Assembly: GCF_024519315.1 (NCBI RefSeq)
Contig: NZ_JANIIC010000024.1
Location: 1 to 64,000, forward strand
Direction of reading: 5' to 3'
DNA length: 64,000 nt
DNA from: Streptomyces malaysiensis subsp. samsunensis
Lineage (GTDB): Bacteria; Actinomycetota; Actinomycetes; Streptomycetales; Streptomycetaceae
Notes under the pieces: model-generated
Databases searched by the model: none
Told to the model about the DNA's origin: nothing
Seen by the model: the letters and a program-made list of their open reading frames with translations, nothing else
Translations under genes and position numbers: made by a program
In this document: positions 17,626 to 26,553 of the stretch, piece after piece
Numbering within the stretch: the first letter of the stretch is position 1
Layout of the letters: every line of letters starts with the position of its first letter

Positions 17626-17651
17626 GGATGGTGGGGCCAGCCCCACCATCC
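17626..17651. terminator. Hairpin after the 38-residue gene
   Basis: GGATGGTGGGG (17626-17636) and CCCCACCATCC (17641-17651) form a perfect 11-bp stem with a 4-nt loop. It ends the reverse-strand MFS transcript. Confidence 0.7.
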
Positions 17652-17667
17652 GCTCCTCCGCACCAGG

Positions 17668-17784
17668 TCAGGGCGAGGCGAGGGTGGCGATCACGGCGAT
17701 GATCGCGGTGATGCCCAGCATCACGCCGAAGATGATGAGGAGCTTCTTCTGGCCGTTCGGGGGGTTCTCATCGAGCACTGGCAT
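17668..17784 (-). CDS. SGM_5486-type transporter-associated small membrane protein
   Basis: 38 residues, MPVLDENPPNGQKKLLIIFG followed by a hydrophobic helix rich in Val, Ile and Ala. I recognise the DENP-NGQKKLL signature of the small protein found beside CynX/NimT-type MFS exporters in Streptomyces. It lies 35 bp after the MFS gene in the same direction, so it is probably co-transcribed and may be an accessory subunit. It is easily missed because of its size. Confidence 0.75.
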   Translation of the reverse strand: MPVLDENPPNGQKKLLIIFGVMLGITAIIAVIATLASP

Positions 17785-17819
17785 GGCACCAGTGTCCCAC
17801 CCCCGGTACGCGGCACCGA

Positions 17820-19259
17820 TCAGCCCTCGTCCTCGAGGGTGCGGTCGCGTCCGGCCAGTACGCCCGCGACGATCTGCGGCACCATGAACCCGGCCATCAG
17901 CGCGAGGGGCTGCCCCCAGCCGCCGCTGTGCTGGTAGAGCACGCCGACCAGCAGCGGGCCCGGGATGGACAGCAGATAGCCGACGCTCTGCGCGAAGGCC
18001 GACAGCCGGACCACGCCCGCGTGGGTCCTCGTCCGCATGCCGATCATGGTGAGGGCCAGCGGGAAGGCGCAGTTGGCGACGCCGAGCAGCAGGGCCCACA
18101 GCCAGGCGCCCTCCGCCGGGGCCAGCCACAGCCCGCCATAACCGATGAGGCCGAGGACGCCGAGGATGACGACCAGGACGCCCTGGTGCCGCAGCCGGGC
18201 GGCGATCCGCGGCAGGACGAAGGCGAGCGGCACGCCCATCGCCATCATCACGGCCAGCAGCAGACCGGAGGTGGAGGCGGAGACCCCGGCGTCCCGGAAG
18301 ATCTGCGGCATCCAGCCCATGGAGATGTACGCGGCGGTGGCCTGGAAGCCGAAGAAGACGGCCATCGCCCAGGCCAGCGGGGAGCGGGCGATGCGGATCG
18401 CGGGCCCGTCGGCCGGGGCGGCGGCGGTCTCGGCGACCGCGGCCGGGGCGTCCGTATCGGTATCCGTGCCCGTGCGCGTGCCCGTACCGCCGCCTGTCTC
18501 GGAGCCGCCCGCCTCCGAGGCGCTCGCCACCGAGGCGCTCGCCACCGGACCGTTCGCCCCCGGGCCGTTTGCCTCCAGGCCACTCTCCGCGCCGCTCGTA
18601 CGGTCTCGGGCGAGGAACAGCCAGGGCACCAGCGCCACGGCGGCGAGCAGCGCCCACACCCCGAGCCCGGCCCGCCAGGAGCCGCCCAGCGCGTCGGTCA
18701 TCGGCACCGTGGCCGCCGCGGCCACGGCCGTGCCCAGCGACAGCCCCATCGAGTACAGCCCGGTCATCGCGCCGACCCGGTCCGGGAACCAGCGCTTGAC
18801 GATCACCGGCATCAGGACGTTGCTCACCGCGATCCCGGCCAGGGCCAGCGCGCTGGCCGCCAGGAAGACCACGGTCCCGCCGGCGAAGGGGCGCAGCAGC
18901 AGACCGGCGGCGATGGCGGCGAGCCCGGCGCACACGACGGCGCCCGGCCCCCAGCGCCGGGCCAGCCGGGGCGCGGTGAACCCGAAGAGCGCGAAGCACG
19001 CCGGGGGCACGGAGGTGAGCACTCCGGCGACGGTGCCGCTCATCCCGAGGCCGTCCCGGACCTCCTCGAGCAGTGGGCCGAGGCTGGTGACCGCGGGGCG
19101 GAGATTGAGCGCGGCGAGCAAGAGCCCCGCCGCCATGACGCGGCCTCGCCATGGCGAGGCCGCGCGGCGCGGTCCTCCCGGTTCCGCCGGGCTGGGCGCG
19201 GAGGCGGCGGTGTCGAGCGTCGCGAGATCGTCAGACGGGGACGTATGCATGCCGACCAT
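17820..19259 (-). CDS. CynX/NimT-family MFS transporter
   Basis: About 479 residues, 12 transmembrane helices, with LNLRPAVTSLGPLLEEVRDG and VLMPVIVKRWFPDRVGAMTG typical of CynX/NimT exporters. The central loop (about 205-275) is long and low-complexity, built of Gly, Thr, Asp, Ala repeats (GTRTGTDTDTD). Three clustered ATGs (19262, 19259, 19250) are possible starts and none has a clear ribosome-binding site. Divergent from the GntR regulator, which may control it. Confidence 0.85.
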   Translation of the reverse strand: MVGMHTSPSDDLATLDTAASAPSPAEPGGPRRAASPWRGRVMAAGLLLAALNLRPAVTSLGPLLEEVRDGLGMSGTVAGVLTSVPPACFALFGFTAPRLARRWGPGAVVCAGLAAIAAGLLLRPFAGGTVVFLAASALALAGIAVSNVLMPVIVKRWFPDRVGAMTGLYSMGLSLGTAVAAAATVPMTDALGGSWRAGLGVWALLAAVALVPWLFLARDRTSGAESGLEANGPGANGPVASASVASASEAGGSETGGGTGTRTGTDTDTDAPAAVAETAAAPADGPAIRIARSPLAWAMAVFFGFQATAAYISMGWMPQIFRDAGVSASTSGLLLAVMMAMGVPLAFVLPRIAARLRHQGVLVVILGVLGLIGYGGLWLAPAEGAWLWALLLGVANCAFPLALTMIGMRTRTHAGVVRLSAFAQSVGYLLSIPGPLLVGVLYQHSGGWGQPLALMAGFMVPQIVAGVLAGRDRTLEDEG

Positions 19260-19396
19260 CATAGAATCATGGGATGAAAGCTCGTCCAGTGGCGAACGAC
19301 CACCCGGTGACACCCGGACGGCATCATGATGGAAAGGCCCGTTCGCCCACTTCGGGCCGTGTCCGCCGCACGCACAGTCGTACGCACAGGAGAGTC

Positions 19397-20071
19397 ATGC
19401 CGCTGACCTCGCCCCGGCGCTCCGCCCTCGCCGACCAGGTGATCGCCCAGCTGCGCGCCCAGATCACCTCGGGCGAATGGCCGGTGGGCTCGCGGATTCC
19501 CACCGAGCCCGAGCTGGTCGAGCAGCTGGGGGTGGCGCGCAACACCGTACGGGAGGCCGTGCGCGCCCTCGCGCACAACGGGCTGCTGGACATCCGCCAG
19601 GGCTCGGGCACCTATGTGCTGGCGACCAGTGAACTGGCCGGGGTGATGCACCGCCGCTTCGCCGCCGCCGACCCCCGCCATGTGGCCGAGCTGCGCAGCG
19701 CCCTGGAGACCAAGGCGGCCCGGCTGGCCGCGGAGCGCCGCACCGAGCAGGACCTCAAGCAGCTGGACGCACAGCTGGACCGGCGCGAGCGGGCGTGGGA
19801 GGGGGGCGATCCGGACGCCTTCGTCGAGGCGGACGCCACCTTGCACATGGCGGTCGTGGCCGCGTCGCACAACGATGTGCTGGAGGAGCTGTACGCGGAC
19901 CTGGGCGCGGTCGTACGGGACTTCCTGCGCGCGGACGTGGGCGGCGGGATGGTCCCCGACGCGTATGTGGACCACGGACGGCTGGTGGAGGCGATCCGGG
20001 AGGGGGACGGGGAGCAGGCGGCGGCCGAGGCCAGCACCCATCCGTTCGGCTGTCGCTTCCGCGGCTGCTGA
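19397..20071 (+). CDS. FadR-subfamily GntR transcriptional regulator
   Basis: 224 residues. N-terminal winged helix (ALADQVIAQLRAQITSGEWP, TEPELVEQLGVARNTVREAV, GLLDIRQGSGTYV) and C-terminal all-helical FCD ligand domain with metal-site residues (RSALETKAARLAA; FVEADATLHMAVVAASHN; DHGRLVEAI). CAGGAGAG precedes the ATG at 19397. Head-to-head with the MFS exporter across about 140 bp, suggesting local regulation. Confidence 0.9.
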   Translation: MPLTSPRRSALADQVIAQLRAQITSGEWPVGSRIPTEPELVEQLGVARNTVREAVRALAHNGLLDIRQGSGTYVLATSELAGVMHRRFAAADPRHVAELRSALETKAARLAAERRTEQDLKQLDAQLDRRERAWEGGDPDAFVEADATLHMAVVAASHNDVLEELYADLGAVVRDFLRADVGGGMVPDAYVDHGRLVEAIREGDGEQAAAEASTHPFGCRFRGC

Positions 20072-20120
20072 GCGACCGGGGGCGGCCGGAAGCGGGTGGC
20101 GCTCAGGTGGGACCCGGCGC

Positions 20121-20447
20121 TCAGCGGTGATGACTCACCCAGGCTTTCCGTATCTCCTTCCAGCAGCGCTCGGCGAGCCGCACATGCTCGGCCGGACCGA
20201 CCTCCACCGGGCGGGTGTCCATGTCGGGGTCCCACCAACGGGCGCATTCGACGTGCAGCTGCACCCGGTCGGCGCCGGGATTGGGATTGAAGCAGTCGGT
20301 GGTGGCGTGCGAGCCGCGTACCGAGGTGCTGCACGCGGCCTCGCGCGGCCGGGGCCGTTCCTGTGCGGCGGAGCTGGAGGCGGCGATGACCAGACCCACC
20401 GTGGCGACGAGCAGCAGCGCGGCCGCGACACGGCGGGTCGTACGCAT
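20121..20447 (-). CDS. Small secreted protein of unknown function
   Basis: 108 residues. Signal peptide MRTTRRVAAALLLVATVGLV then ASSSAAQ, and a mature part of about 75 residues with four cysteines (AACSTS, TTDCFNPN, VECARWWDPD, ERCWKEI) that probably form two disulfides. ATG at 20447 has a perfect AGGAGG upstream; the longer frame to 20543 does not. No family recognised. Confidence 0.72.
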   Translation of the reverse strand: MRTTRRVAAALLLVATVGLVIAASSSAAQERPRPREAACSTSVRGSHATTDCFNPNPGADRVQLHVECARWWDPDMDTRPVEVGPAEHVRLAERCWKEIRKAWVSHHR

Positions 20448-20657
20448 GCGGGACCTCCTCGGCCGTGCCGCTGGCGCTGGCGCTGGCGCTCCGGTCGGTG
20501 AGTCGGTTCGTCGTCGTGTCTCCACAGTGCGTGGATCCGCCACCCATACGCGCGTCCTGCTCCCCCGTACGGGTGAACGCGCACGCGGAACGGCCGCCGC
20601 CCCGGACCCGCGGTTCGCGGGGTGGGACGGCGGCCGTCGCGCGGAAACGCCGTGGGC

Positions 20658-21428
20658 TCAGGCGCCCATCATGTGCACACCGCCGTCGACATGCACGATC
20701 TCGCCCGTGGTGCGCGGGAACCAGTCGGAGAGCAGGGCCACGACACCGCGGCCGGCCGGCTCCGGGTCGGTGAGGTCCCAGCCGATCGGGGCCCGGTGGT
20801 TCCACACGTCCGCGAGCTCCTCGAAGCCGGGGATGGACTTCGCGGCCATGGACTTGATGGGCCCGGCGGAGACCAGGTTGCAGCGCACGTTCTTCTCGCC
20901 GAGGTCACGGGCGAGGTAGCGGCTGGTGGACTCCAGCGCGGCCTTGGCCACGCCCATCCAGTCGTACTTCGGCCAGGCGAACTGGGCGTCGAAGGTCAGG
21001 CCGACGATCGAGCCGCCGCGCGGCATCACCGGCAGGCACGCCATGGTGAGCGCCTTGAGGGAGTAGGCCGAGACATGCACGGCCGTGCCGACGTCCTCCC
21101 AGGTGCCCCCGAGGAAGTTGAACGCGCCCTGCGGGCCGAAGGCGATGGAGTGCACCACGCCGTCGAGGCCGACACCCTCGCCCAGGTGCTCGCGCACCTT
21201 GTCGGCCAGGCCGTCCAGCTGCTCCTGGTTCTGCACATCCAGCTCGATGACCGGGGCGGGCTTGGGCAGCCGCTTGGCGATCCGCTCCACGAGGGAGACC
21301 CGGCCGAAGCCGGTGAGGATGACCTCGGCGCCCTCCTCCTGGGCCAGCTTGGCGGCGTGGAAGGCGATGGACGACTCGGTGATGACGCCCGTGACCAGGA
21401 TGCGCTTACCGGCGAGAATTCCACTCAT
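20658..21428 (-). CDS. fabI: Enoyl-[acyl-carrier-protein] reductase (NADH), FabI/InhA type
   Basis: 256 residues. Last reduction of the type II fatty-acid cycle. SDR fold with the FabI-specific nucleotide motif GKRILVTGVITESSIAFHAA, and the active-site Tyr-x6-Lys in FAWPKYDWMGVAKAAL. C-terminus GGVHMMGA. Five bases after fabG in the same operon, so FabG and FabI are coexpressed. Confidence 0.95.
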   Translation of the reverse strand: MSGILAGKRILVTGVITESSIAFHAAKLAQEEGAEVILTGFGRVSLVERIAKRLPKPAPVIELDVQNQEQLDGLADKVREHLGEGVGLDGVVHSIAFGPQGAFNFLGGTWEDVGTAVHVSAYSLKALTMACLPVMPRGGSIVGLTFDAQFAWPKYDWMGVAKAALESTSRYLARDLGEKNVRCNLVSAGPIKSMAAKSIPGFEELADVWNHRAPIGWDLTDPEPAGRGVVALLSDWFPRTTGEIVHVDGGVHMMGA

Positions 21429-21433
21429 GACGT

Positions 21434-22138
21434 TCAGTGACCCATGCCCAATCCGCCGTCGACAGGGATGACGGCTCCGGTGATGTACGCGGCCTCGTCG
21501 GAGGCCAGGAAGCGGACCGAGGCGGCGATCTCCTCGGGCTGCGCGTAACGCGCGAGCGGTACCTGCTTCACAATGTTCTCGCGCTGATCGTCGCTGAGCG
21601 CGCGCGTCATGTCCGTGTCGACGAAACCGGGCGCGACCACATTGACGGTGATGTTGCGCGAGCCCAGCTCACGGGCGAGGGAGCGGGCGAAGCCCACCAG
21701 GCCGGCCTTGGACGCGGCGTAGTTCGCCTGACCGGCCGAACCCATCAGCCCGACGACCGACGAGATCAGCACCACGCGCCCCTTACGGGCCCGCAGCATC
21801 CCCCGGTTGGCCCGCTTGACCACGCGGAACGTACCGGTGAGGTTGGTTTCGAGGACGGCGGCGAAGTCCTCCTCGGTCATCCGCATCAGCAGCTGGTCAC
21901 GGGTGACCCCGGCGTTGGCCACCAGGACCTCGACCGTGCCGTGCTTCTCCTCGATCTCCTTGTACGCCTGCTCGACCTGCTCCGGCTCGGTGATGTCGCA
22001 CTGGACGGCGAGGAAGCCGGCCGGCGGCTCACCGGACCGGTAGGTGATGGCGACCTTGTCGCCAGCGTCGGCGAAGGCACGGGCGATGGCGAGGCCGATG
22101 CCGCGGTTGCCTCCGGTGACGAGAACCGAGCGGCTCAA
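21434..22138 (-). CDS. fabG: 3-oxoacyl-[acyl-carrier-protein] reductase FabG
   Basis: 234 residues. NADPH-binding VTGGNRGIGLAIARAF, NAG motif VLVANAGVTRD, catalytic serine in LISSVVG and YAASKAGL (Tyr-x3-Lys). The start is a TTG at 22138, preceded by GAAGGTGG, so initiation is probably modest. First gene of the fabG-fabI operon; the 340 bp upstream hold its promoter. Confidence 0.94.
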   Translation of the reverse strand: MSRSVLVTGGNRGIGLAIARAFADAGDKVAITYRSGEPPAGFLAVQCDITEPEQVEQAYKEIEEKHGTVEVLVANAGVTRDQLLMRMTEEDFAAVLETNLTGTFRVVKRANRGMLRARKGRVVLISSVVGLMGSAGQANYAASKAGLVGFARSLARELGSRNITVNVVAPGFVDTDMTRALSDDQRENIVKQVPLARYAQPEEIAASVRFLASDEAAYITGAVIPVDGGLGMGH

Positions 22139-22479
22139 GGGACCACCTTCTCTTGTCGATCTGCGTCGATGTCTCTGTGTCGACGTCGACGTTGTGTCGA
22201 AGTCGTGCAGGACGTCACAGCGCGTGCCGTCCCCTACCCCCGCAAACTATCGGTCCGAGGCCGTCGAGGAGGAATCGGGCACCCACAGGGGCGGGTGGCA
22301 CTCCCTGTCGAGTTCCTACAGAAACCCGGTGCCTGTCCGGCCCAGTATCGGGGGGGGGCGGCGACGGGAGCGGGTGGTGAGCCGAGCCGCCCGGCCGGTC
22401 CGGGGACGACCGGCCGGGCAGCACGCCGTTTCGCCTCACGCAGGCGCGGATTCACTCGCGCGGACGCGGATCAGCGGAT
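22139..22479. other. Intergenic region upstream of fabG
   Basis: 341 bp between the alkene reductase stop and fabG. It contains a GTCGACGTCGAC palindrome about 40 bp upstream of fabG (near 22180-22190) within a run of GTCGA and GTGTCGA steps, a candidate operator. A seven-base-plus G run (near 22350) lies mid-gap. The alkene reductase stop is preceded by repeated GCGGATTCA/GCGGATCA units. No gene seen. Confidence 0.5.
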
Positions 22480-23550
22480 TCAGCCGAGGGCCGGGTAGTC
22501 GGTGTAGCCGCGGTGATCGCCACCGTAAAAGGCGGTGGGGTCGGGGGTGTTGTACGGGCCGCCGGCGGCGAGGCGGGCCGGAAGGTCGGGGTTGGCCAGG
22601 AACAGCGCGCCGAAGGCGATCAGGTCGGCCGTGCCGTCCTCCACCAGCTTCAGCTCACCGGGCCCGGTGGGCTCGCTGCCGGTGAACGGGTTGAGGATGA
22701 AGGTGCCGGGCCACTCCTTGCGCAGGCGTACGGTCAGGTCGCGTACGCCCGGCGCCTCCATCTGGTGCAGATAGGCCAGGCCCAGCGGGGCCAGCCGCGC
22801 CACCAGGGCGCCGTAGGTCTCCTGAAGTCCCTCCTCGGCGATGTCGTTGAAGGGGTTGCCCGGTGAGAGGCGGAAGCCCACCTTGTCCCCGCCGATGGCC
22901 TCGGCCACCGCGGTCGCCACCTCGACCGCGAAGCGGATCCGGCCGTCGGCCGAGCCGCCCCAGGCGTCGGTGCGCCGGTTGGCGTTGGAGGCGAGGAACT
23001 GGTGGACCAGATAGCCGTTCGCCCCGTGGATCTCCACCCCGTCGAACCCGGCGGCGACCGCGTTGCGCGCCGCGGCCGCGAAGTCCTCGACGGTCCGGAC
23101 GATCTCGGCCTCGGTCAGCTCCCTGGGGGTGATGAAGTCCTTGGGGCCCTCATGGGTGAACACCTGCCCCCGCGGCGCCACCGCGGACGGGGCGACCGGC
23201 ACCAGGCCGTCCGGCAGCAGGGTGGGGTGGCCGATGCGGCCGGTGTGCATCAGCTGCGCGAAGATCACCCCGCCCTCGCGGTGCACGGCTTCGGTCACCT
23301 TCCGCCAGGCCGCGACCTGGTCGGCCGAGTGCAGACCGGGGGTGTCGGGGTAGCCCTGCCCGACCACCGAGGGCTGGATGCCCTCGGTGACGACGAGCCC
23401 GGCGCTCGCCCGCTGCGCGTAGTAGGTCGCCATCAGATCCGTCGGGCTCGCTCCCGGGCCGTGGGCGCGGCTGCGGGTCATCGGGGCCATCGCGATGCGG
23501 TTGGTCAGGCGGGTGCCGCTCAGGTCGTACGGGTCGAATGCCGTCGCCAT
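22480..23550 (-). CDS. Alkene reductase (Old Yellow Enzyme family)
   Basis: 356 residues. FMN-dependent NAD(P)H reductase of activated alkenes, similar to NemA. Features: RIAMAPMTRSRA, FAQLMHTGRIGH, FDGVEIHGANGYLVHQFL (His-Gly-Ala-Asn substrate site) and FGALFLANPDLPARL. The ATG at 23550 has AAGGAAA upstream; longer in-frame sequence to 23598 is not family-like. Divergent from a MarR regulator, a common pairing for electrophile-inducible OYE genes. Confidence 0.92.
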   Translation of the reverse strand: MATAFDPYDLSGTRLTNRIAMAPMTRSRAHGPGASPTDLMATYYAQRASAGLVVTEGIQPSVVGQGYPDTPGLHSADQVAAWRKVTEAVHREGGVIFAQLMHTGRIGHPTLLPDGLVPVAPSAVAPRGQVFTHEGPKDFITPRELTEAEIVRTVEDFAAAARNAVAAGFDGVEIHGANGYLVHQFLASNANRRTDAWGGSADGRIRFAVEVATAVAEAIGGDKVGFRLSPGNPFNDIAEEGLQETYGALVARLAPLGLAYLHQMEAPGVRDLTVRLRKEWPGTFILNPFTGSEPTGPGELKLVEDGTADLIAFGALFLANPDLPARLAAGGPYNTPDPTAFYGGDHRGYTDYPALG

Positions 23551-23780
23551 GATCACTTTCCTTGTCCAACGGAGGCCGCCGCACGGCGCGGGGACCAATT
23601 ACCTGCCCGAACAAATAAGTGATGGCAACTCATTCCCGGGCGACTGTGAGCCGCGTCACCACGAGCGCACTTGGGGCGGTGACATCCGAACACCCGCCTC
23701 CATCCGGTCCACAAGGAGCCGCGCTAGGCTGGTCCCTGTTCGAGCAGCTACAAACCGCGGCGAGAGACGGCGAAGGGCGT

Positions 23781-24299
23781 ATGAGCGAGCCGAGACACAT
23801 GGCCGGGAACGAGCCGGCCGAGGCCGCGACAGCGGCGGCCGGGGCGCCGATGCCGGCCTCCGTCCGGGCCGGCGCCATGAGTCACGCGATCTTCCGGGTG
23901 GCCCGTCTGCACCGCATGCTCGCCGGGCAGCTGCTGCGCCGCGTCGGCCTCCACACCGGCCAGGAACTGGTCATGATGCAGCTCTGGGACCGCGGCCCCC
24001 AGCGTCAGACCGACCTGGTCCGCCTGCTCGGCTCCGACGCCGCCACCATGACCCGCACCATCCGCCGCCTGGAGCACGCCGGCTTCGTCCGCCGCTGCCC
24101 CTGCGCCGACGACAAGCGCGTCACCATCATCGAACCCACCACCGCCAGCCTCGCCCTGCGCCACGAGGTGGAACAGATCTGGGCGGAGCTCGAACGCGGC
24201 GTCACCGACGATCTGACCCCGGATCAGCAGACCGAGGCCATCGACGTCCTGGAGCGCATCGAACAGAGCCTCGCCCGCGCCGCCGAACGCAACGCCTGA
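23781..24299 (+). CDS. MarR-family transcriptional regulator
   Basis: 172 residues. Winged helix core: LHTGQELVMMQLWDRGPQRQ, LVRLLGSDAATMTRTIRRLE, DDKRVTIIEPT; dimerisation helices at both ends. A CPC pair in FVRRCPCADDK sits at the base of the wing and might be redox-active. ATG at 23781 with GAAGGG upstream; MSHAIF further in is an alternative. It likely controls the divergent alkene reductase. Confidence 0.88.
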   Translation: MSEPRHMAGNEPAEAATAAAGAPMPASVRAGAMSHAIFRVARLHRMLAGQLLRRVGLHTGQELVMMQLWDRGPQRQTDLVRLLGSDAATMTRTIRRLEHAGFVRRCPCADDKRVTIIEPTTASLALRHEVEQIWAELERGVTDDLTPDQQTEAIDVLERIEQSLARAAERNA

Positions 24300-24399
24300 G
24301 GCCGGGCACGGCCGCTCCGGCACCCCGAGCCGCCCCACCGGATCCCACACCGGGCGGCGCCCCTTGCTTCACCCCTTGTTTCAACTCTTGCCTTAACTC

Positions 24400-24428
24400 T
24401 TGACGAGTCTGGTTCAGACCTTTAAGTT
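24400..24428 (+). promoter_or_regulatory. Candidate promoter of the ThuA-domain gene
   Basis: TTGACG (24400-24405) and TAAGTT (24423-24428) are 17 bp apart, a good vegetative-type promoter. The spacer contains the palindrome GTCTG-GTT-CAGAC (24407-24419), a candidate operator. The start codon lies about 135 bp downstream, so the leader is long. Confidence 0.45.
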
Positions 24429-24564
24429 CACGCATCGCCCAGCTGCGAAAGCCGTGACTCTGCGGTGGTGAACAACCCGCTCCGCAGCCGTGTCGGCATG
24501 GGCCGTCAGTGTCCAGTTCCCCCACCCGTGACAGCGGCATCATCCGTTACAGCGAGGAGCACGC

Positions 24565-25416
24565 ATGCGGAAAAGCGGAGACATCAGATCGTTCAGGACG
24601 CCATCCGTGGCCATCCGGCTGCTGGTGCTGTTGGCCACGCTGCTGGGGCTGGCGGTGGCGCCCGTCCACGCGACGGCGCGCGGCGCGGCAGCGCCGTTCA
24701 AGGTGTTGGCCCTCTACAACGGGACCTGGGACGCCGCGCACATCAACTTCGTCCATGAGGCGAACGACTGGTTCCCCCAGCAGGCGGCCCAGAACGGCTT
24801 CACCTATACGGCGAGCAACGACTGGAACCAGCTCGCCGACGGCAGGGTCGACGGCTACAAGGTAGTGCTGTTCCTGGACGACCTGCCGCAGACCGCCGCC
24901 CAGCGGTCAGGGTTCGAGCGCTATATGCGTGCGGGCGGCGCCTGGATGGGGTTCCATGTGGCGGCCTTCACCACCGAGGCGCAGAACTGGCCCTGGTACC
25001 ACGATCAGTTCCTCGGCAGCGGCAACTTCAAGTCCAACACCTGGGGGCCGACCACGGCCACCCTGCGGGTCGAGGACCGCACCCACCCGTCCACCAAGGC
25101 GCTGCCCGCCACCTTCACCTCGTCGGTCAGCGAGTGGTACAGCTGGTCGAAGGACCTCCGGCAGAACCCGGACATCAAGATCCTGGCCTCCGTCGACCCG
25201 AGCAGCTTCCCGCTCGGCACCGACCCCAACCAGACCTGGTACGACGGCTACTACCCGATCCTGTGGACGAACAGCAAGTACAAGATGCTGTACGCGAACT
25301 TCGGGCACAACGCGATGGACTACGAGCACAACACCCCCCTGTCGTCCACCTTCGACAGCGCGACGCAGAACCGGTTCCTGCTCGACGGGCTGAAGTGGCT
25401 CGGCGGCGCCGGGTGA
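24565..25416 (+). CDS. Secreted ThuA-domain protein
   Basis: 283 residues. Signal peptide about 1-40 (IRLLVLLATLLGLAVAPVHA), then a ThuA/class I glutamine-amidotransferase-like domain: FKVLALYNGTWDAAHINFVH, GYKVVLFLDDLPQ, GGAWMGFHVAAF, YANFGHNAMDYEHN. ThuA-like domains are linked to sugar utilisation, and secreted forms are common in Streptomyces near carbohydrate enzymes; the reaction is unknown. GAGGAG precedes the ATG. No sugar gene adjoins. Confidence 0.85.
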   Translation: MRKSGDIRSFRTPSVAIRLLVLLATLLGLAVAPVHATARGAAAPFKVLALYNGTWDAAHINFVHEANDWFPQQAAQNGFTYTASNDWNQLADGRVDGYKVVLFLDDLPQTAAQRSGFERYMRAGGAWMGFHVAAFTTEAQNWPWYHDQFLGSGNFKSNTWGPTTATLRVEDRTHPSTKALPATFTSSVSEWYSWSKDLRQNPDIKILASVDPSSFPLGTDPNQTWYDGYYPILWTNSKYKMLYANFGHNAMDYEHNTPLSSTFDSATQNRFLLDGLKWLGGAG

Positions 25417-25565
25417 CTTCCGGCCGGTGGACCGCGCGGATCTGACCCCGCGCGGAACGCTCTCCAGGGGCCGTCCCGGACAACCGGGGCGGCCCTGTCG
25501 TCTCATCACACCGAGCCGCGTGCCGGTCACCCGTGGTGTCGGCCAACTGTGTGAAGATAGCCCTC

Positions 25566-26045
25566 ATGTTTGGCGGAGGGGGCGGCAGGCCGCCTGGTCA
25601 GGGCGGCAGGACAACGCTGGCGGACCTCGTCCGCCAGGAGACCGCCGCGCGGATGTCGGAGCCGGAGAAATGGGCGGCCCTCCGGGGAGCGCGGCTGTAC
25701 TTCCAGCGGCCCGAGGACCCGGGCTTCCTGGTCTCGGAGACCGCCGAAGACGGCCCGTTCGTGCCGGTCTTCACCTCGCTCGAAGGGCTCGCGCGCTTCG
25801 CGGGGGCGTGCGGCTGGGCGTCCACGACGGCCGAGGACCTGGTGGGTCTGCTGCCCGAGGGCGTACGGGCGTTGGTGGATCCCCTGGGTGAGCGCCCCTT
25901 CCTGCTGGACGCGCGGACGCTGCGCGACGCGGAGGGCCCCGGCGCGGAGCACCCCGGAACGGAGGACCCCGGAACGGAGCACCGGCAAGCGCGAGGCCAG
26001 GAAGCGGAAGACCCCGAGGAGAGGGCCGACGGTGGCGGATCCTGA
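25566..26045 (+). CDS. SseB-like N-terminal domain protein
   Basis: 159 residues. Residues about 25-115 fit the SseB N-terminal domain (YFQRPEDPGFLVSETAEDGP, FVPVFTSLEGLARFAG, LLPEGVRALVDPLGERPFLL). The tail (about 118-159) is low-complexity Glu/Pro/Gly. SseB-domain proteins accompany type VII secretion loci in actinomycetes. Its last 14 bases overlap the next gene, so it belongs to the toxin operon. ATG at 25566 is chosen; the ribosome-binding site is weak. Confidence 0.68.
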   Translation: MFGGGGGRPPGQGGRTTLADLVRQETAARMSEPEKWAALRGARLYFQRPEDPGFLVSETAEDGPFVPVFTSLEGLARFAGACGWASTTAEDLVGLLPEGVRALVDPLGERPFLLDARTLRDAEGPGAEHPGTEDPGTEHRQARGQEAEDPEERADGGGS

Positions 26046-26553
26046 CGCCTGGAATGCGAACCGCGCCCCCAGCGAGGGCGGCGAAGACGGCAAATACGGC
26101 GGCAATGAGGGCGCCGACGGTTACAAGATCGAGATCGCCTCCGTGCAGGGCTTGATCAGCCCGCTGGAGGAGTCGGTGGTCGGGGCCCGGTCGGTGAAGA
26201 ACGGCCAGGAGAAGCTGACCGCCTATCTCCAGCACTGCGGCGCGCCCGAACTCCTCCAGTCCGGCAAGGGGTTCATCGAGGCGTGGGGCTTCGGCATGGG
26301 CGAGCTGGCGGATCACGCGGATGTGGTGGTGGAGCGGCTGTACGAGGCGATAGCCGGATACATGCTGGCTGATCTGCTGCGGGTGAAGGACTTCTGGCCC
26401 TCGGACGAGAACATGGCCAAGCTGCCCTCGGGCGGGGCGGCCAAGTGGTCCTGGGAGCACGTGGGCGCGCCGGAGATGGAGAAGCGCCCGGAGGATTCGG
26501 CGTTGTCGAAGATGACCCGCAAGTGGCTGAGTGAATACGAGGACGAGTCCTGA
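26032..26553 (+). CDS. WXG100-like helical protein, probable toxin partner
   Basis: 173 residues, no signal peptide. Polar Asn/Gly N-terminus (about 1-30), then helices (VQGLISPLEESVVGARSVKN, EKLTAYLQHCG, FIEAWGFGMGELADHADVVV) that resemble the WXG100/ESAT-6 hairpin with a W-G-F-G turn. GTG at 26032 has GAGGAGAG upstream. The stop shares its A with the ATG of the RHS gene, so the two are translationally coupled. Likely a secretion partner or chaperone of the RHS toxin. The C-terminal 60 residues are unassigned. Confidence 0.6.
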   Translation: MADPDAWNANRAPSEGGEDGKYGGNEGADGYKIEIASVQGLISPLEESVVGARSVKNGQEKLTAYLQHCGAPELLQSGKGFIEAWGFGMGELADHADVVVERLYEAIAGYMLADLLRVKDFWPSDENMAKLPSGGAAKWSWEHVGAPEMEKRPEDSALSKMTRKWLSEYEDES

